43,014 bases of DNA from Candidatus Gottesmanbacteria bacterium. Lineage in GTDB: Bacteria > Patescibacteriota > Microgenomatia > UBA10105. Below the pieces are notes generated by a model. That model was not told the DNA's origin. It ran no database searches and saw only the letters and a list, made by a program, of their open reading frames with translations. Each line of letters begins with the position of its first letter. Position 1 is the first letter of the stretch. Position numbers and translations under genes: made by a program. The stretch lies in the NCBI GenBank assembly GCA_023245415.1, contig JAHFKJ010000011.1, forward strand, positions 1 to 43,014, in the 5' to 3' direction. Shown piece after piece: positions 31,293-39,924 of this stretch.

Positions 31293-32471
31293 ATGAAAAA
31301 TGTACCCCGTACCATTTTGTACCTTCTCATTCTTTTCTGTATATTGTTTATTCTCAGTCTGCCAAAAATTATAAGTACCCGCTCTCCACAAAACACCGTT
31401 AATGTCGAAACAAATAAAACTGCGCATCTGCTAATAATCTCTCCTTCTCCCACACCAAGTCCTTCACCCTCATCTTCACCAACTCCACACCCAACACCGA
31501 GTCCAGTACCAGCCATGAAACAAATCAAAGTTCTTTCGATCGCTTATTATCCTGTCAAAGATAACTATTTAGATAAAGGAGTCGTAAATAATTCATGGCA
31601 GGAATATGACATGTCACTCGATCAAGTAAGAGCAAAAGTAAAACGTCTTAATGATACAGTTTCTAGTTCGCTTACTATAGGAACGGCTTACAAAAAGTTT
31701 AAAAACAGTTTAGCTACGCCGTATATAAATTACACCGTTGTCAATCACATTGAGCTTTTGGAACCGATTCTTACTTCAAACAAAACTAATCCTTATGATA
31801 AAAAAAATAAACTGACTGACTACAACAAATTGTTTAACGATCATATAGGATGTAACTTAATCGATAAACAAGACATTCGTGAAATCTGGCTCTGGAGTTA
31901 TACAGGACTTAATCGCACCGGTTGGGAGTCAAACTTTTCAAGTCATGTCGGGGACGTAGGAAACAGTGATAAAGACACATCAGATTTACCTGTTTGCAAC
32001 CATAGTTATACCGTGTATGAATATAATTATGGACGCGAAACCCCCGAAGCAATTCATGACCACATACATCAGTTCGAAGGTATATTTCGATTTTTAAACC
32101 AAGATCTGTTTTGGAATCGGTTTGTCGGCTATTACCCAGGCAACAATTTAAGTCAAACTGGCACACCCAGTCTCAATCACCGCTGCGGATGGGCTCATTT
32201 TCCTCCCAACGCGACTAAAGATTATGATTGGGCAAATATGAATTCTGTTACGTCAGATTGTTCCAACTGGGATCCTCAAGGCGGCCCACAAGAATCACTT
32301 ACCTGTCAAACCTGGAACTGTGATCAATTGGGATTTTTTATCTATTGGATGCAAAACATTCCAAATGCGCAAAACAATCTCACCTATCAAGGGAGCAATC
32401 TACGCAATTGGTGGGATTTCGTGGTAGATTTTGATGCAGCTATAAGCGTCAAACAGGATTTAGTTTATTAA
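31293..32471 (+). CDS. Membrane-anchored surface protein with Pro/Ser linker, unknown outer domain
   Basis: The 392-residue protein has an N-terminal membrane helix (6-26), a SPSPTPSPSPSSSPTPHPTP linker (about 50-72) and a ~310-residue outer domain rich in Trp, Asn, Tyr and Cys. DIREIWLWSYTGLNRTGW, AIHDHIHQFEGIFRFLN and CGWAHFPPNATKDYDWAN are conserved-looking segments. The HDHIHQ cluster could bind metal. Five or six Cys may pair. No family is recognised; an enzyme acting on an extracellular polymer is plausible but unproven. Confidence 0.7.
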   Translation: MKNVPRTILYLLILFCILFILSLPKIISTRSPQNTVNVETNKTAHLLIISPSPTPSPSPSSSPTPHPTPSPVPAMKQIKVLSIAYYPVKDNYLDKGVVNNSWQEYDMSLDQVRAKVKRLNDTVSSSLTIGTAYKKFKNSLATPYINYTVVNHIELLEPILTSNKTNPYDKKNKLTDYNKLFNDHIGCNLIDKQDIREIWLWSYTGLNRTGWESNFSSHVGDVGNSDKDTSDLPVCNHSYTVYEYNYGRETPEAIHDHIHQFEGIFRFLNQDLFWNRFVGYYPGNNLSQTGTPSLNHRCGWAHFPPNATKDYDWANMNSVTSDCSNWDPQGGPQESLTCQTWNCDQLGFFIYWMQNIPNAQNNLTYQGSNLRNWWDFVVDFDAAISVKQDLVY

Positions 32472-32650
32472 ATTTTTTAAATCCACAGTATATCCAGAAT
32501 AGAAAGCCCGCCTTTTGACGTAAATAATCAAGGATCTATTTACAAAAAATTCTGTTTTTTTCTGGATGAGAGTTACCAGCAGTCTCTCATACGTAAAGCG
32601 TATCCTCAAAAATAGAAGTCGCACGTGAAGCAGTTAAAAGTTTTATTTAT

Positions 32651-33295
32651 CTATCGTGCCAGCTGGATAAATGAACGGGAGGTGATGTCGAACCAGTAGG
32701 ACGGTCCTTTTTGTCCATTGCCGTCTCTGGTCAGAATGATAAGCAGTGTTTCCGAGGCCCATCCGGTAGCATCATAAAGCGCGTATTCGGGTTTTTTCGC
32801 CGTAAATAATGTCCCGACATCTAAATATGCATCATCTTGAGTAAATTTTTCGCCGGTTGCTTTAAATACGAAAAAGTTGCGTTCTCCCTGTGCACTTTTT
32901 TCTTCCAAAAATAAATTTTTATTATCCGGTGACCAGGTATTTGGGGGAATCATCATCGATTCGGGTAGCTTTACAGACCTATTAAAAATAACTTTTGGGT
33001 TATTGCCTTTGATATCGGAAACCGTAAATGTCAAATTCTGAATGCCATTTTGATTTATCGTATGCATCACAAGGTTCATCTTGCCGTCACTTGAATGCAC
33101 CTGGGTAACGCTAGGTAAAGCTAAAATTGGTGATGCTAATATAATCCCTGGAGGCAGAGTTTTTTGACTCGATTTACTCCAAAGGTTCACGGCTTGGGGG
33201 ATCTGATGATAGTGCAAAAGTACAAGCGCCCCAACGATTAAACACCCGGCACAAAAAATCAACGCTAACGCTAATGAAAAATGAGGTTTATGCAT
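32651..33295 (-). CDS. Membrane-anchored protein with a small propeller-like outer domain
   Basis: The 214-residue protein has a membrane anchor (7-28) and an outer domain of repeated strands. SSDGKMNLVMHT, NTWSPDNKNLFLEE and ATGWASETLLIILTRDGNG look like blades of a TolB/WD40-type propeller, but only about three are present. A TATTCT box ends nine bases before the ATG (33305-33310 on the minus strand). The function is unknown; a partial propeller is one reading. Confidence 0.65.
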   Translation of the reverse strand: MHKPHFSLALALIFCAGCLIVGALVLLHYHQIPQAVNLWSKSSQKTLPPGIILASPILALPSVTQVHSSDGKMNLVMHTINQNGIQNLTFTVSDIKGNNPKVIFNRSVKLPESMMIPPNTWSPDNKNLFLEEKSAQGERNFFVFKATGEKFTQDDAYLDVGTLFTAKKPEYALYDATGWASETLLIILTRDGNGQKGPSYWFDITSRSFIQLAR

Positions 33296-33349
33296 CTTAG
33301 TATTAGAATACCACTAAAAATTCAGCTGAGTAAAGAGGGAAAAAGTTGT

Positions 33350-33505
33350 AAAGGATTGTCCACCTGTGAAAGATTGTCCACCTGTTAGGTGGAACAGCTT
33401 CGCACCTGCTGCAAAACCGTGATCTATATTATTTATTAAACGACATCCTTAGGTGTCAAGCCCTGCCTACCGGCAGGCAGGTGTTCCACCTCGGGGGTGG
33501 AATTA
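33350..33505. repeat. Composite REP (BIME-like) with nested GCCTGCC palindrome
   Basis: TTGTCCACCTGTTAGGTGGA, AGCTTCGCACCTGCTGC and, about 50 bp on, CCTTAGGTGTCAAGC are followed by a hairpin into which CCTGCCTACCGGCAGGCAGG is inserted before TGTTCCACCTCGGGGGTGGA. Two REP cores thus face each other. Related composites lie at 35493 and 37876. Confidence 0.8.
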
Positions 33506-34222
33506 GGTGGGTTTGGAAAATTTAAACACGACAAATCGCGGATAGCCGATATATTTTCCATATTTAGGATATATTTTAGCAAATTCAGCCGTAATGACAG
33601 CTTCTTTTTGTGCTTCCAAAATAAACCCTGCTTTAGTAAAGTGAGTAATAAATAATGACAGCGGTTCATAAAATCTGGTTAAAATGACTTTACCTTTCAA
33701 AAACCTTGTTTGAAATTTGAAGCGATTTGGTATATCTTTCAAAGAATTATACCTAGCGATGTCAAACCGGGGATGTTGTGTTGAAAAAAGTAACAGACAA
33801 TTTGGTTTTAAAATCCTATACAGCTCTTTGGCAATAGTTTCGATATCGGCTAGATAATGCATCACCATATTTGAAAAAATGAAATTAAATGACTCATCTG
33901 CAAAAGGCAGCAGTTCTTCAACATTAACTTTTTTGTAAACGATATTTGGCGCTGACCTTTTTTCCTGTGCAATTTTCAGCATATTAAGTGAATTGTCAAT
34001 CCCAGTGATCTGATCATATTTTTGGGCAAGTATTTTAGTCCAACGTCCGCTACCGCAGCCTAAGTCCAGTACCTGATGTTGTTTTACCAACCGTAACATG
34101 TCAGACAATATCGGATTTAGTAAATAATGATTGGGTAAATCCCCACTATCTCCCATCAATTCTTCATAGTAGGAAGCGATCGAATCGTATTGAGTTATAA
34201 TGTGTTTATATAATCTGCACAC
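33503..34222 (-). CDS. Class I SAM-dependent methyltransferase
   Basis: The 239-residue protein shows the Rossmann methyltransferase motifs. Motif I is QVLDLGCGSGRWTKILA (50-66), ITGIDNSLNMLKIAQ carries the acidic residue after strand 2, and FADESFNFIFSNMVMHYL is motif post-II/III. ELYRILKPNCLLLFST is motif IV-like. It resembles the UbiE/BioC-like Methyltransf_11/25 group; the substrate cannot be deduced. The only suitable start in frame is GTG 34222, which lies in a REP hairpin (GGGGTGTGC), so either the REP donated the start or the true N-terminus is lost. Confidence 0.88.
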   Translation of the reverse strand: MCRLYKHIITQYDSIASYYEELMGDSGDLPNHYLLNPILSDMLRLVKQHQVLDLGCGSGRWTKILAQKYDQITGIDNSLNMLKIAQEKRSAPNIVYKKVNVEELLPFADESFNFIFSNMVMHYLADIETIAKELYRILKPNCLLLFSTQHPRFDIARYNSLKDIPNRFKFQTRFLKGKVILTRFYEPLSLFITHFTKAGFILEAQKEAVITAEFAKIYPKYGKYIGYPRFVVFKFSKPT

Positions 34223-34265
34223 CCCGGGGTGGGTTGCCTGCCTGCCGGTAGGCAGGGCTAGACAC
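34217..34265. repeat. REP sequence with nested GCCTGCC palindrome, at a gene start
   Basis: CACACCCCGGGGTGGG is followed by GCCTGCCTGCCGGTAGGCAG and CTAGACACCTCTGG, a REP core on the opposite strand. The nested GGCAGGC palindrome interrupts the REP between hairpin and core. Confidence 0.75.
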
Positions 34266-34289
34266 CTCTGGTTAAATTTGCTTTAAACC

Positions 34290-34799
34290 TTACTTTTTTG
34301 CTTGCCAATTTTTAAATGCTTGATAGGCTGGCACCGGTGGTGACATATTTTCGCGTTCAATCATTCTTTCAGCCAACCACTGGAGCCACTCCATGGCTGT
34401 GTCGCGCTTGAGCTGACTCCGGAATTCCTTAATATACCTGCCTAACTTCTTCCATGTTTGGATGATCGGTCCACTAAACGCATCATCAACCAAATCTAAC
34501 TCAATTTCCCTTCGGTATACCAATACACCTAACCGCTCCCACGTCCCAACTACCATATAAATGGCTAAAAAATTCGCTTCCGGTAATGCTTCAAAGTCTT
34601 TTTTAGAGATATGATCCGGTAGGTTCAAAATCAAGAGCAATCCTTTTACAAATTCTGGCGTTTGAAATGAATTTAGCATCACAATGGCACTTTCGCGTTT
34701 GCGGCTGGCTTCATATTGCAGGATATTTTTAATTCCAAAAATAATCCCTACTACCATGATTCCTGTTGAAGTTAGTTGTAGAAAAAGAGAAATGTTCAT
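34290..34799 (-). CDS. DUF4760-like membrane protein
   Basis: The 169-residue protein has an N-terminal membrane helix (4-24) followed by a cytoplasmic helical domain. KRESAIVMLNSFQTPEFVKG, NFLAIYMVVGTWERLGVLVY and FSGPIIQTWKKLGRYIKE match the DUF4760 pattern of a four-helix domain of unknown function. A TAATAT box lies ten bases before the ATG. The function is unknown; such proteins are often solitary, as here. Confidence 0.7.
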   Translation of the reverse strand: MNISLFLQLTSTGIMVVGIIFGIKNILQYEASRKRESAIVMLNSFQTPEFVKGLLLILNLPDHISKKDFEALPEANFLAIYMVVGTWERLGVLVYRREIELDLVDDAFSGPIIQTWKKLGRYIKEFRSQLKRDTAMEWLQWLAERMIERENMSPPVPAYQAFKNWQAKK

Positions 34800-34884
34800 A
34801 ATTAATTAAATATTAGTTTAACCGATCGCATATTAAATTTACACATCATCAAGTAAGTTTTACGCATTGCCTAATGGTGCAATT

Positions 34885-34913
34885 TTGACAACAAGACTAT
34901 CCTGTAGTATACT
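34885..34913 (+). promoter_or_regulatory. Leaderless consensus promoter
   Basis: TTGACA (34885-34890), 17 bp, TATACT (34908-34913), then eight bases to the ATG at 34922. Confidence 0.82.
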
Positions 34914-34921
34914 ACAAACTG

Positions 34922-35485
34922 ATGTTATCTAACCGCGTTAAAGTCATAATTATTATCTCTATCTGTGTTGTAGCTGCGACATTTGGCGCCGTACTTATCC
35001 GCAAAAGCAGTGATTTTTCCTTATCGGTTTCACCCACCCCATCACCAGCTGAATTTTTACCTGAACTTAGCGCTTCTCAAAAACCATCTGCAACTGCGAT
35101 CGCTACACCGCGACCAGTCGCGACCTTAACTCCGACTCCGACACCGCAACCAACCCAAAATCCAACTCCTACTCCCCAACCAACTCCTCGGACGGCTAAT
35201 CCGCCAGTCATCGATATTACATTCCCTTCGGAAATGCAAACCGTGGAATTTACCAGTCCGGATCAGAAACTGTGTATTGTGGATGTTCCAAAAGGCGGCA
35301 ATACCGAAGGCGTACAGCGTAAACATACAATCAACGATGGCCCATGGAGCGGATATGTCGATCTATTTACTCTCTGCTTCGACCCACTTGTTGGCATTAA
35401 CCGCTTCAGCGTCCAGTATAAAAATAAATACGGCGATGAATCTCAAGTCTACACCCGCCAATTTGTGTTTAAGAAGAGTTACTAA
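34922..35485 (+). CDS. Membrane-anchored surface protein with Pro/Thr linker and Ig-like domain
   Basis: The 187-residue protein has a membrane helix (7-26), a ~60-residue linker (TPTPTPQPTQNPTPTPQPTP) and a C-terminal ~95-residue beta domain with paired Cys (KLCIVDVPKGG and LFTLCFDPLVG). VIDITFPSEMQTVEFTSP to VQYKNKYGDES is an Ig-like pattern, as in glucodextranase-type or Big domains. The anchor-stalk-sandwich layout suggests adhesion or presentation at the surface. A strong leaderless promoter lies upstream. Confidence 0.75.
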   Translation: MLSNRVKVIIIISICVVAATFGAVLIRKSSDFSLSVSPTPSPAEFLPELSASQKPSATAIATPRPVATLTPTPTPQPTQNPTPTPQPTPRTANPPVIDITFPSEMQTVEFTSPDQKLCIVDVPKGGNTEGVQRKHTINDGPWSGYVDLFTLCFDPLVGINRFSVQYKNKYGDESQVYTRQFVFKKSY

Positions 35486-35492
35486 GTTGTAA

Positions 35493-35606
35493 GGATTATC
35501 CACCTGTTAGGTGGAACAGCTTCGCACCTTCTGCAAAAACTTGATTCGCACATATTTATTAAGCATTTTCCTTAGGTGTCAAGCTGTCCCACCCCGGGGG
35601 TGGGTA
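35493..35606. repeat. Composite REP (BIME-like)
   Basis: ATCCACCTGTTAGGTGGA, AGCTTCGCACCTTCTGC, an AT-rich centre TTTATTAAGCATTTTCC, then TTAGGTGTCAAGCTGTCCCA and CCCCGGGGGTGGG. It is ~90% alike to 37895-38020. Its right half is translated as the C-terminal tail of the HExxH gene on the minus strand. Confidence 0.85.
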
Positions 35607-36839
35607 AGGGTGGGTAACGGGTAAGTGTAAATTTTGCAAATCAATCGTAAGTAAACGATCTGAGGTTCGCAGCAGAGGTTTAAGCTGCATTTGCATATTA
35701 CTTAAACCGCTCCCAATTTGTCCATTTTTTAAGTTTATAAGTTTATCCATCCATTTCACTTCTTCTAGTACACCGGCATTCACTAGACTTTCAGTCCATT
35801 GGCCAAGTGGAATCCGCATCAGAATCCAGGGCAATAAGTCAGCTTTTTGAGAAAATCCGAGATTACGATAAGTAGTTAAAATTTTATCAATGGTTGCAGT
35901 TTCCCTTAAAATTATTTTTTTATGTTCCTCCCACAATAGATTAGCCAAATCTGGAGGTAGAGCAGTAAATTCGCGACTGACATAATCATACAAACCATTT
36001 CTTTCTGTTAACCAGGTAGTAGGTTCTTGATTTGCTAAGCGAGTAATCAATTCGTCTTTTGACCAGGCAAATGTATACCCAAGAATATTTTTCCAGGGTG
36101 ATGTTGCTTTTAGTTTTTCAACATCTTTATCGGCAGTTGGATATTTTAGTCTAGTCCAGTTTTTTGTTAATTGTGACGACCATTCTGACCTCATAAATCG
36201 CAATCGTATATGATGAGATCCCCAGAGAGCAATTTTTTGTGATTTCCACAAAGTGGAATTCACAATATCCACAAATGCATGCCATGTCTCATGTGTTGTC
36301 GCTGATTGTAAATCATTTGCCATAAGATCAGACCGCAGTGCAATAAAAGGTACTGTTATCGGGTGTCTACTTCCAAATTTTATATGCTTGAGTCGTGCAT
36401 AGTGACCAGCAACATCGCGACTGTCTAGGCGTCCAAAATCTTCTTTACGAGTCATCAAATAAACTGCAAATGGCTCTGCAGGGTTACTAATATCTACCTG
36501 TCCCGCAGGCTCTTGACCTGATGGATCAGTGATTAATCGGTACAGGTATTGACCAGGGGTCATTTTTAATTTTGGCGCATCTTCCGCCAATGCTTGATGA
36601 ACATTAGCGACAATTTCACGTCTTTTTATCAATTCATTTACAAGAATAGAAATTTCACTTAAATTTGCAGGTTTTGATTCGCTACCTACAGCCTGGGCAA
36701 GTTCATCTTTTGAACAGCTGGGATGTGTTGCCATAAATTCAATTGCAAACTTGGTAATTTGAGCAGGACGACACAAAGCTTCATAAGCTACTTCCAGCGG
36801 GGTTGCAGATTCTAGTCGCATTTGTCCTAATTCACTCAT
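35559..36839 (-). CDS. HExxH metallopeptidase-like protein
   Basis: The 426-residue protein has no signal peptide. A helical N-terminal domain (1-90, with a winged-helix-like KDELAQAVGSE) precedes a central zincin motif: ATTHETWHAFVDIV with HETWH at 183-187, E184 being the presumed general base. The remainder is helical. It may be a cytoplasmic protease, or be released or exported in an unusual way. The last ~20 residues (HPYPPPGWDSLTPKENA) are encoded by a composite REP. A TACAAT box ends nine bases before the ATG. Confidence 0.68.
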   Translation of the reverse strand: MSELGQMRLESATPLEVAYEALCRPAQITKFAIEFMATHPSCSKDELAQAVGSESKPANLSEISILVNELIKRREIVANVHQALAEDAPKLKMTPGQYLYRLITDPSGQEPAGQVDISNPAEPFAVYLMTRKEDFGRLDSRDVAGHYARLKHIKFGSRHPITVPFIALRSDLMANDLQSATTHETWHAFVDIVNSTLWKSQKIALWGSHHIRLRFMRSEWSSQLTKNWTRLKYPTADKDVEKLKATSPWKNILGYTFAWSKDELITRLANQEPTTWLTERNGLYDYVSREFTALPPDLANLLWEEHKKIILRETATIDKILTTYRNLGFSQKADLLPWILMRIPLGQWTESLVNAGVLEEVKWMDKLINLKNGQIGSGLSNMQMQLKPLLRTSDRLLTIDLQNLHLPVTHPYPPPGWDSLTPKENA

Positions 36840-36915
36840 GTCTTACCGATTGTATCACTGAAAATATATTTGCAAAATGGAAAATCGGCGTAGCTTTTTA
36901 AAATTTTTCCTTTTG

Positions 36916-37049
36916 ATGAAGCTTCCACTAGATTGAAGCAGGGAATATATTCTCCTTCAATCGCTATTCGGGAACGAAATCCACCCGAAACGAAAATTCT
37001 TCTTTATTCTCCCCTAGTTTTCACTCGCGGTTTTTCACGCCAGGGGATG
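36916..37049 (+). repeat. Structured repeat element C, copy 4 (short, divergent)
   Basis: ATGAAGCTTCCAC, GAACGAAATCCACCCG, CGAAAATTCTTC and CACTCGCGGTTTTTCACGCC are the conserved blocks in order; the end is AGGGGAT. The nested repeat D is missing. A long open frame running through it (36933 onward) is an artefact. Confidence 0.7.
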
Positions 37050-37142
37050 ACTTTTTATGTATACCCCTCTTCCAACCTTTCCAGACAGTTCCAATCGTGT
37101 ATTGATTTTGTGGAGGATATAAGATTTAATAAATATATCATT

Positions 37143-37595
37143 ATGACTGCTCCGGCTGCTGACTATTTCACATTACTCAATCAGGCTTTCCTAGATATTG
37201 GGTTAAAAGAATCCGAAGTCAAGCGCATTCTACGTGATTATGCGATCCATACTGAAGGCGCGGTGATTGACGGTGTATTGGCAGCGCTAACACCGGCTGA
37301 AGCAGAAACGTTGAAAACTCGACTTGAGACAAGCGAAAAAAACGTTGCATCTTATACCAAGTGCATCCAGGATGCCTGCGCAAATTCGGTGAATAAAAAT
37401 AAAATAAACCTCGATAATATCGCCAATCAAGCCCGGTTTAATGCCGCTGTTAAATATACTAAAGAAATGAAAAATCAGCTCAACCAAAAACAAATTGATC
37501 AACTTAAGAACAAAATAAACCAGTATCTGGAAAATCACAATGCAAATACTAAATTACAAATGATTGGAAAAGGAGCTTATACATCTCATGGCTGA
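37143..37595 (+). CDS. Hypothetical helical protein (DUF5663-like)
   Basis: I chose ATG 37143 (MTAPAADYFTLLNQAFLD), giving 150 residues; the upstream open frame crosses element C and is not coding-like. FTLLNQAFLDIGLKESEVKR and LAALTPAEAETLKTRLE resemble DUF5663-type helical domains frequent in CPR. A long Lys/Asn/Gln-rich C-terminal helix (KNQLNQKQIDQLKNKINQYL) is likely a coiled coil. It overlaps the next gene by 8 bp, indicating translational coupling. Confidence 0.65.
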   Translation: MTAPAADYFTLLNQAFLDIGLKESEVKRILRDYAIHTEGAVIDGVLAALTPAEAETLKTRLETSEKNVASYTKCIQDACANSVNKNKINLDNIANQARFNAAVKYTKEMKNQLNQKQIDQLKNKINQYLENHNANTKLQMIGKGAYTSHG

Positions 37596-37878
37596 TGCAT
37601 CAATAGTTGAAACATTTTCAGATCCACATTTGACATGGGGTCAAACATTAAGGGCGGTTACCACGGGAGTAACAATCGTCGGCGGAGGAACTGTTGTAGC
37701 ATACCTTTATGGTGGTTTAGGTGATGCCATGATTGCAGCCACCGGAATAAGTTTTGGATTAACCGGCGTGATTGCATTGTCTAGTTTTATAAAAACAAAA
37801 GTCCGGCCGCTTTCCCAAAAGGAAATAGATGTATCTAGTTGGAATTCACTCGAAGATGAGATATATGGGGGTAAATAA
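37588..37878 (+). CDS. Small two-helix membrane protein, coupled to upstream gene
   Basis: From ATG 37588 (MADASIVETFSDPHLTW) the protein has 96 residues with two membrane helices (about 25-44 and 47-68). A charged C-terminal tail follows (KTKVRPLSQKEIDVSSW). The start overlaps the preceding stop (ATGGCTGA), so the two proteins are made together and may interact, the partner providing a coiled coil at the membrane. No family is recognised. Confidence 0.65.
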   Translation: MADASIVETFSDPHLTWGQTLRAVTTGVTIVGGGTVVAYLYGGLGDAMIAATGISFGLTGVIALSSFIKTKVRPLSQKEIDVSSWNSLEDEIYGGK

Positions 37879-38024
37879 TTGTCCACCTGAATAATTGTCC
37901 ACCTGTTAGGTGGAATACCTGCCGGTAGGCAGAGCTTCGCACCTGCTGCAAAAACTTGATTCACACAGATTTATTAAGCATTTTCCTTAGGTGTCAAGCT
38001 GTCCCACCCCGGGGGTGGGAGTGA
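37876..38024. repeat. Composite REP (BIME-like) with nested GCCTGCC-type palindrome
   Basis: TTGTCCACCTGTTAGGTGGA is followed by ATACCTGCCGGTAGGCAGAG, AGCTTCGCACCTGCTGC, the AT-rich centre, then TTAGGTGTCAAGCTGTCCCA and CCCCGGGGGTGGG. The nested palindrome separates hairpin and core in the left REP, unlike in the copy at 35493. Confidence 0.85.
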
Positions 38025-38031
38025 AATTACA

Positions 38032-38268
38032 TCACCCAAGCGTCCAGCGTATAACAAAACCAAGCGTGTTTGCAACCAGCCATTCTACCGGATCTATCCG
38101 ATAATCAAGATCAGGACCCTTAGCAACTGCCATTATCACCAGATCAATACAATAGCTTCTTCCCTTTCGAGGACGCATTAAGTTGCAATCTTCATAGGCT
38201 ATTTTGAGCAATGGTTTATTCCAGCCAAACGCAATTTTAAAATTCTGTTTTGATCGTTCTGCCGTCAT
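38032..38268 (-). CDS. Hypothetical small protein
   Basis: From ATG 38268 (MTAERSKQNFKIAFGWNKPL) the protein has 78 residues; ATG 38313 would add 15 hydrophobic residues. It is basic, with a C-terminal hydrophobic stretch (PVEWLVANTLGFVIRWTLG). A TAAATA-type box lies just upstream of 38268. No family is recognised. It converges with the coupled pair and is divergent from the cyclase gene. Confidence 0.5.
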   Translation of the reverse strand: MTAERSKQNFKIAFGWNKPLLKIAYEDCNLMRPRKGRSYCIDLVIMAVAKGPDLDYRIDPVEWLVANTLGFVIRWTLG

Positions 38269-38350
38269 AATATTTAGTAATTTAATCTGATCAAGACTCA
38301 GAAAGAGAATCATATTGCCCGGGAGTAATGTTTAATCGTATAATATCTCC

Positions 38351-39394
38351 ATGAAATTCTCGGTACGACTTCGTATCTTCATCCTCTTTTATGCATGCAT
38401 CCTTACCAGTCTTTTCACCGCGCTCAACTTCCACCTATTTGCCCAGGAAAGAACAGCCATGGAGCAATTTCTCATGCGCTTTATCCAGCTACCGATCGAG
38501 ACACCTGTCAGACTGGATATTCCAGTTCAACTGCTGATCGTTTGCCTGATATCACTCCTGCCGCACGTCTTTTTCCAGACGCAGCGCATTAAAACATCGG
38601 TCGCGATGATTGGTGTCACTATCGGACTTATTTTTGTCGGCGGCTACGCATCAGTTACATTCGCCCAAACATTACTGCCTCTTTTTGACATGATTGTAGC
38701 ACTTCTTGCGGGTACATTAGTCGCTGTCATATTAAAAATGATTTATTCCTCATCTGAGCAGCAGTTTTTGCGTACTGCATTTAGCCATTTTGTTTCTGAA
38801 GACATGCTCAAAGAACTGCTGCGCAATCCGGATAAATTAAGTCTTCAAGGCAAAGAAATGGCTGTCACCATCATGTTTATGGATATCCGTGGTTTTACCA
38901 CATTTTCTGAACGCATCAGTCCCCAACTGGTAGTGAACCGATTGAACGAACTCCTGGACATCGTCTCCCTGGTGATCGTCAAGCATGGCGGTCATGTCAA
39001 TAAATTTATCGGCGACTCGGTGATGGCGATGTGGGGGGCACCAAATCCGGATAAAAAACAGGCATCTCAGGCCTGTTTCGCAGCTTTGGAAATCAAGAAA
39101 AAAATTGAATCCCAAACCGAATTTCAAGTAGGTATCGGCGTCCACTTTGGCAAAGCAATTGTAGGCAATATCGGTTCACGCAAACGCTTCGACTATACGG
39201 CCATCGGCGATACGGTCAATACCTCATCCCGTCTCGAAACTGCCAGTAAAGAATTTAAGCAGACGATCATTATTTCTGCAGCAGTCGTGGCGAAGCTGAA
39301 AGAGGAACACACCAAAGTGGAAATTCTAGACTTGGGAACTACGTATCTTAAGGGCAAATTAGATGAGATTCATGCATATGCTTTAAAGGGGTAA
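38351..39394 (+). CDS. Membrane-bound class III adenylate/guanylate cyclase
   Basis: The 347-residue protein has four predicted membrane helices (about 8-30, 57-77, 85-105, 109-131) and a C-terminal class III cyclase domain. Metal ligands are D178 (MFMDIRGFTTFSE) and D222 (NKFIGDSVMAMWG). K218 lies at the usual base-recognition position. YTAIGDTVNTSSRLE (282-296) provides the transition-state Asn290 and Arg294. It should make cAMP (less likely cGMP) in the cytoplasm in response to a membrane signal. TATAAT ends six bases before the ATG. A Pro-rich gene follows after 2 bp. Confidence 0.9.
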   Translation: MKFSVRLRIFILFYACILTSLFTALNFHLFAQERTAMEQFLMRFIQLPIETPVRLDIPVQLLIVCLISLLPHVFFQTQRIKTSVAMIGVTIGLIFVGGYASVTFAQTLLPLFDMIVALLAGTLVAVILKMIYSSSEQQFLRTAFSHFVSEDMLKELLRNPDKLSLQGKEMAVTIMFMDIRGFTTFSERISPQLVVNRLNELLDIVSLVIVKHGGHVNKFIGDSVMAMWGAPNPDKKQASQACFAALEIKKKIESQTEFQVGIGVHFGKAIVGNIGSRKRFDYTAIGDTVNTSSRLETASKEFKQTIIISAAVVAKLKEEHTKVEILDLGTTYLKGKLDEIHAYALKG

Positions 39395-39396
39395 AT

Positions 39397-39624
39397 ATGA
39401 TCATAGTTGAAAACATTCCAACATCAGCTGATCCGCTACCGCCAACACCACCTTTACCACCGCCACCTGAACAAACAACTCCAACCCCTCCGCCTGAAAG
39501 TACTGCCGCCGATCCAACACCAGTTATCACAGGAACTGCCCCAGGCGAACTAATACCAGCTGATGTAATGAGCGATCCTGATCCTGATCTAACAACTGAT
39601 GATCCAAGTGACCCGTTTCCTTAA
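39397..39624 (+). CDS. Small Pro-rich acidic protein, operonic with the cyclase
   Basis: The 75-residue protein (MIIVENIPTSADPLPPTPPL...) is almost entirely Pro/Thr/Asp and certainly disordered, with an acidic C-terminus. Its ATG is 2 bp after the cyclase stop and is preceded by AAAGGGG. That tight coupling is the main reason to accept it. It has no signal peptide. It might be an interaction tail for the cyclase, or a degraded remnant of a linker. Confidence 0.5.
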   Translation: MIIVENIPTSADPLPPTPPLPPPPEQTTPTPPPESTAADPTPVITGTAPGELIPADVMSDPDPDLTTDDPSDPFP

Positions 39625-39691
39625 TTTAACTATGTCTAAACCCCGCTCCATCAGCTGAATATTATAATCAATATGTTGCACTTGAATCTGC

Positions 39692-39877
39692 ATGAAAATT
39701 AAAATGTACCGCCAATCGGGATTTTTGGAAATATTTGGGCTACTTATCGGTCTGGTTATAGTTTCAGGTCTCGCATTGATACTCATCTACCTTTTCGCCG
39801 GAGGCATGCCCACACTCAAATATATTTTTTCGGCAGGCACCTCTCCCCTCTCCCGAATCCTGACAAAAAGATCTTAA
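39692..39877 (+). CDS. Small single-pass membrane protein
   Basis: The 61-residue protein has a basic N-terminus (MKIKMYRQSGFLEIF), one strong membrane helix (14-36) and a short Ser/Arg tail. It precedes the Tat lipoprotein by 47 bp on the same strand. No family is recognised. Confidence 0.45.
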   Translation: MKIKMYRQSGFLEIFGLLIGLVIVSGLALILIYLFAGGMPTLKYIFSAGTSPLSRILTKRS

Positions 39878-39924
39878 ACTCCCCAGTAGTTTAGGATTTG
39901 ACCTAGAGGATATAATATTAAGTT

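Noticed and set aside
36933-37142. N-terminal extension of the DUF5663-like gene
   Set aside because: The stretch crosses element C copy 4 and has repeat-derived composition; ATG 37143 gives a normal start.
33350-38024. CRISPR-like array made of the repeated CCACC...GGTGG units
   Set aside because: The units are dispersed, palindromic, kilobases apart and associated with a RAYT; there are no regular spacers and no cas genes.
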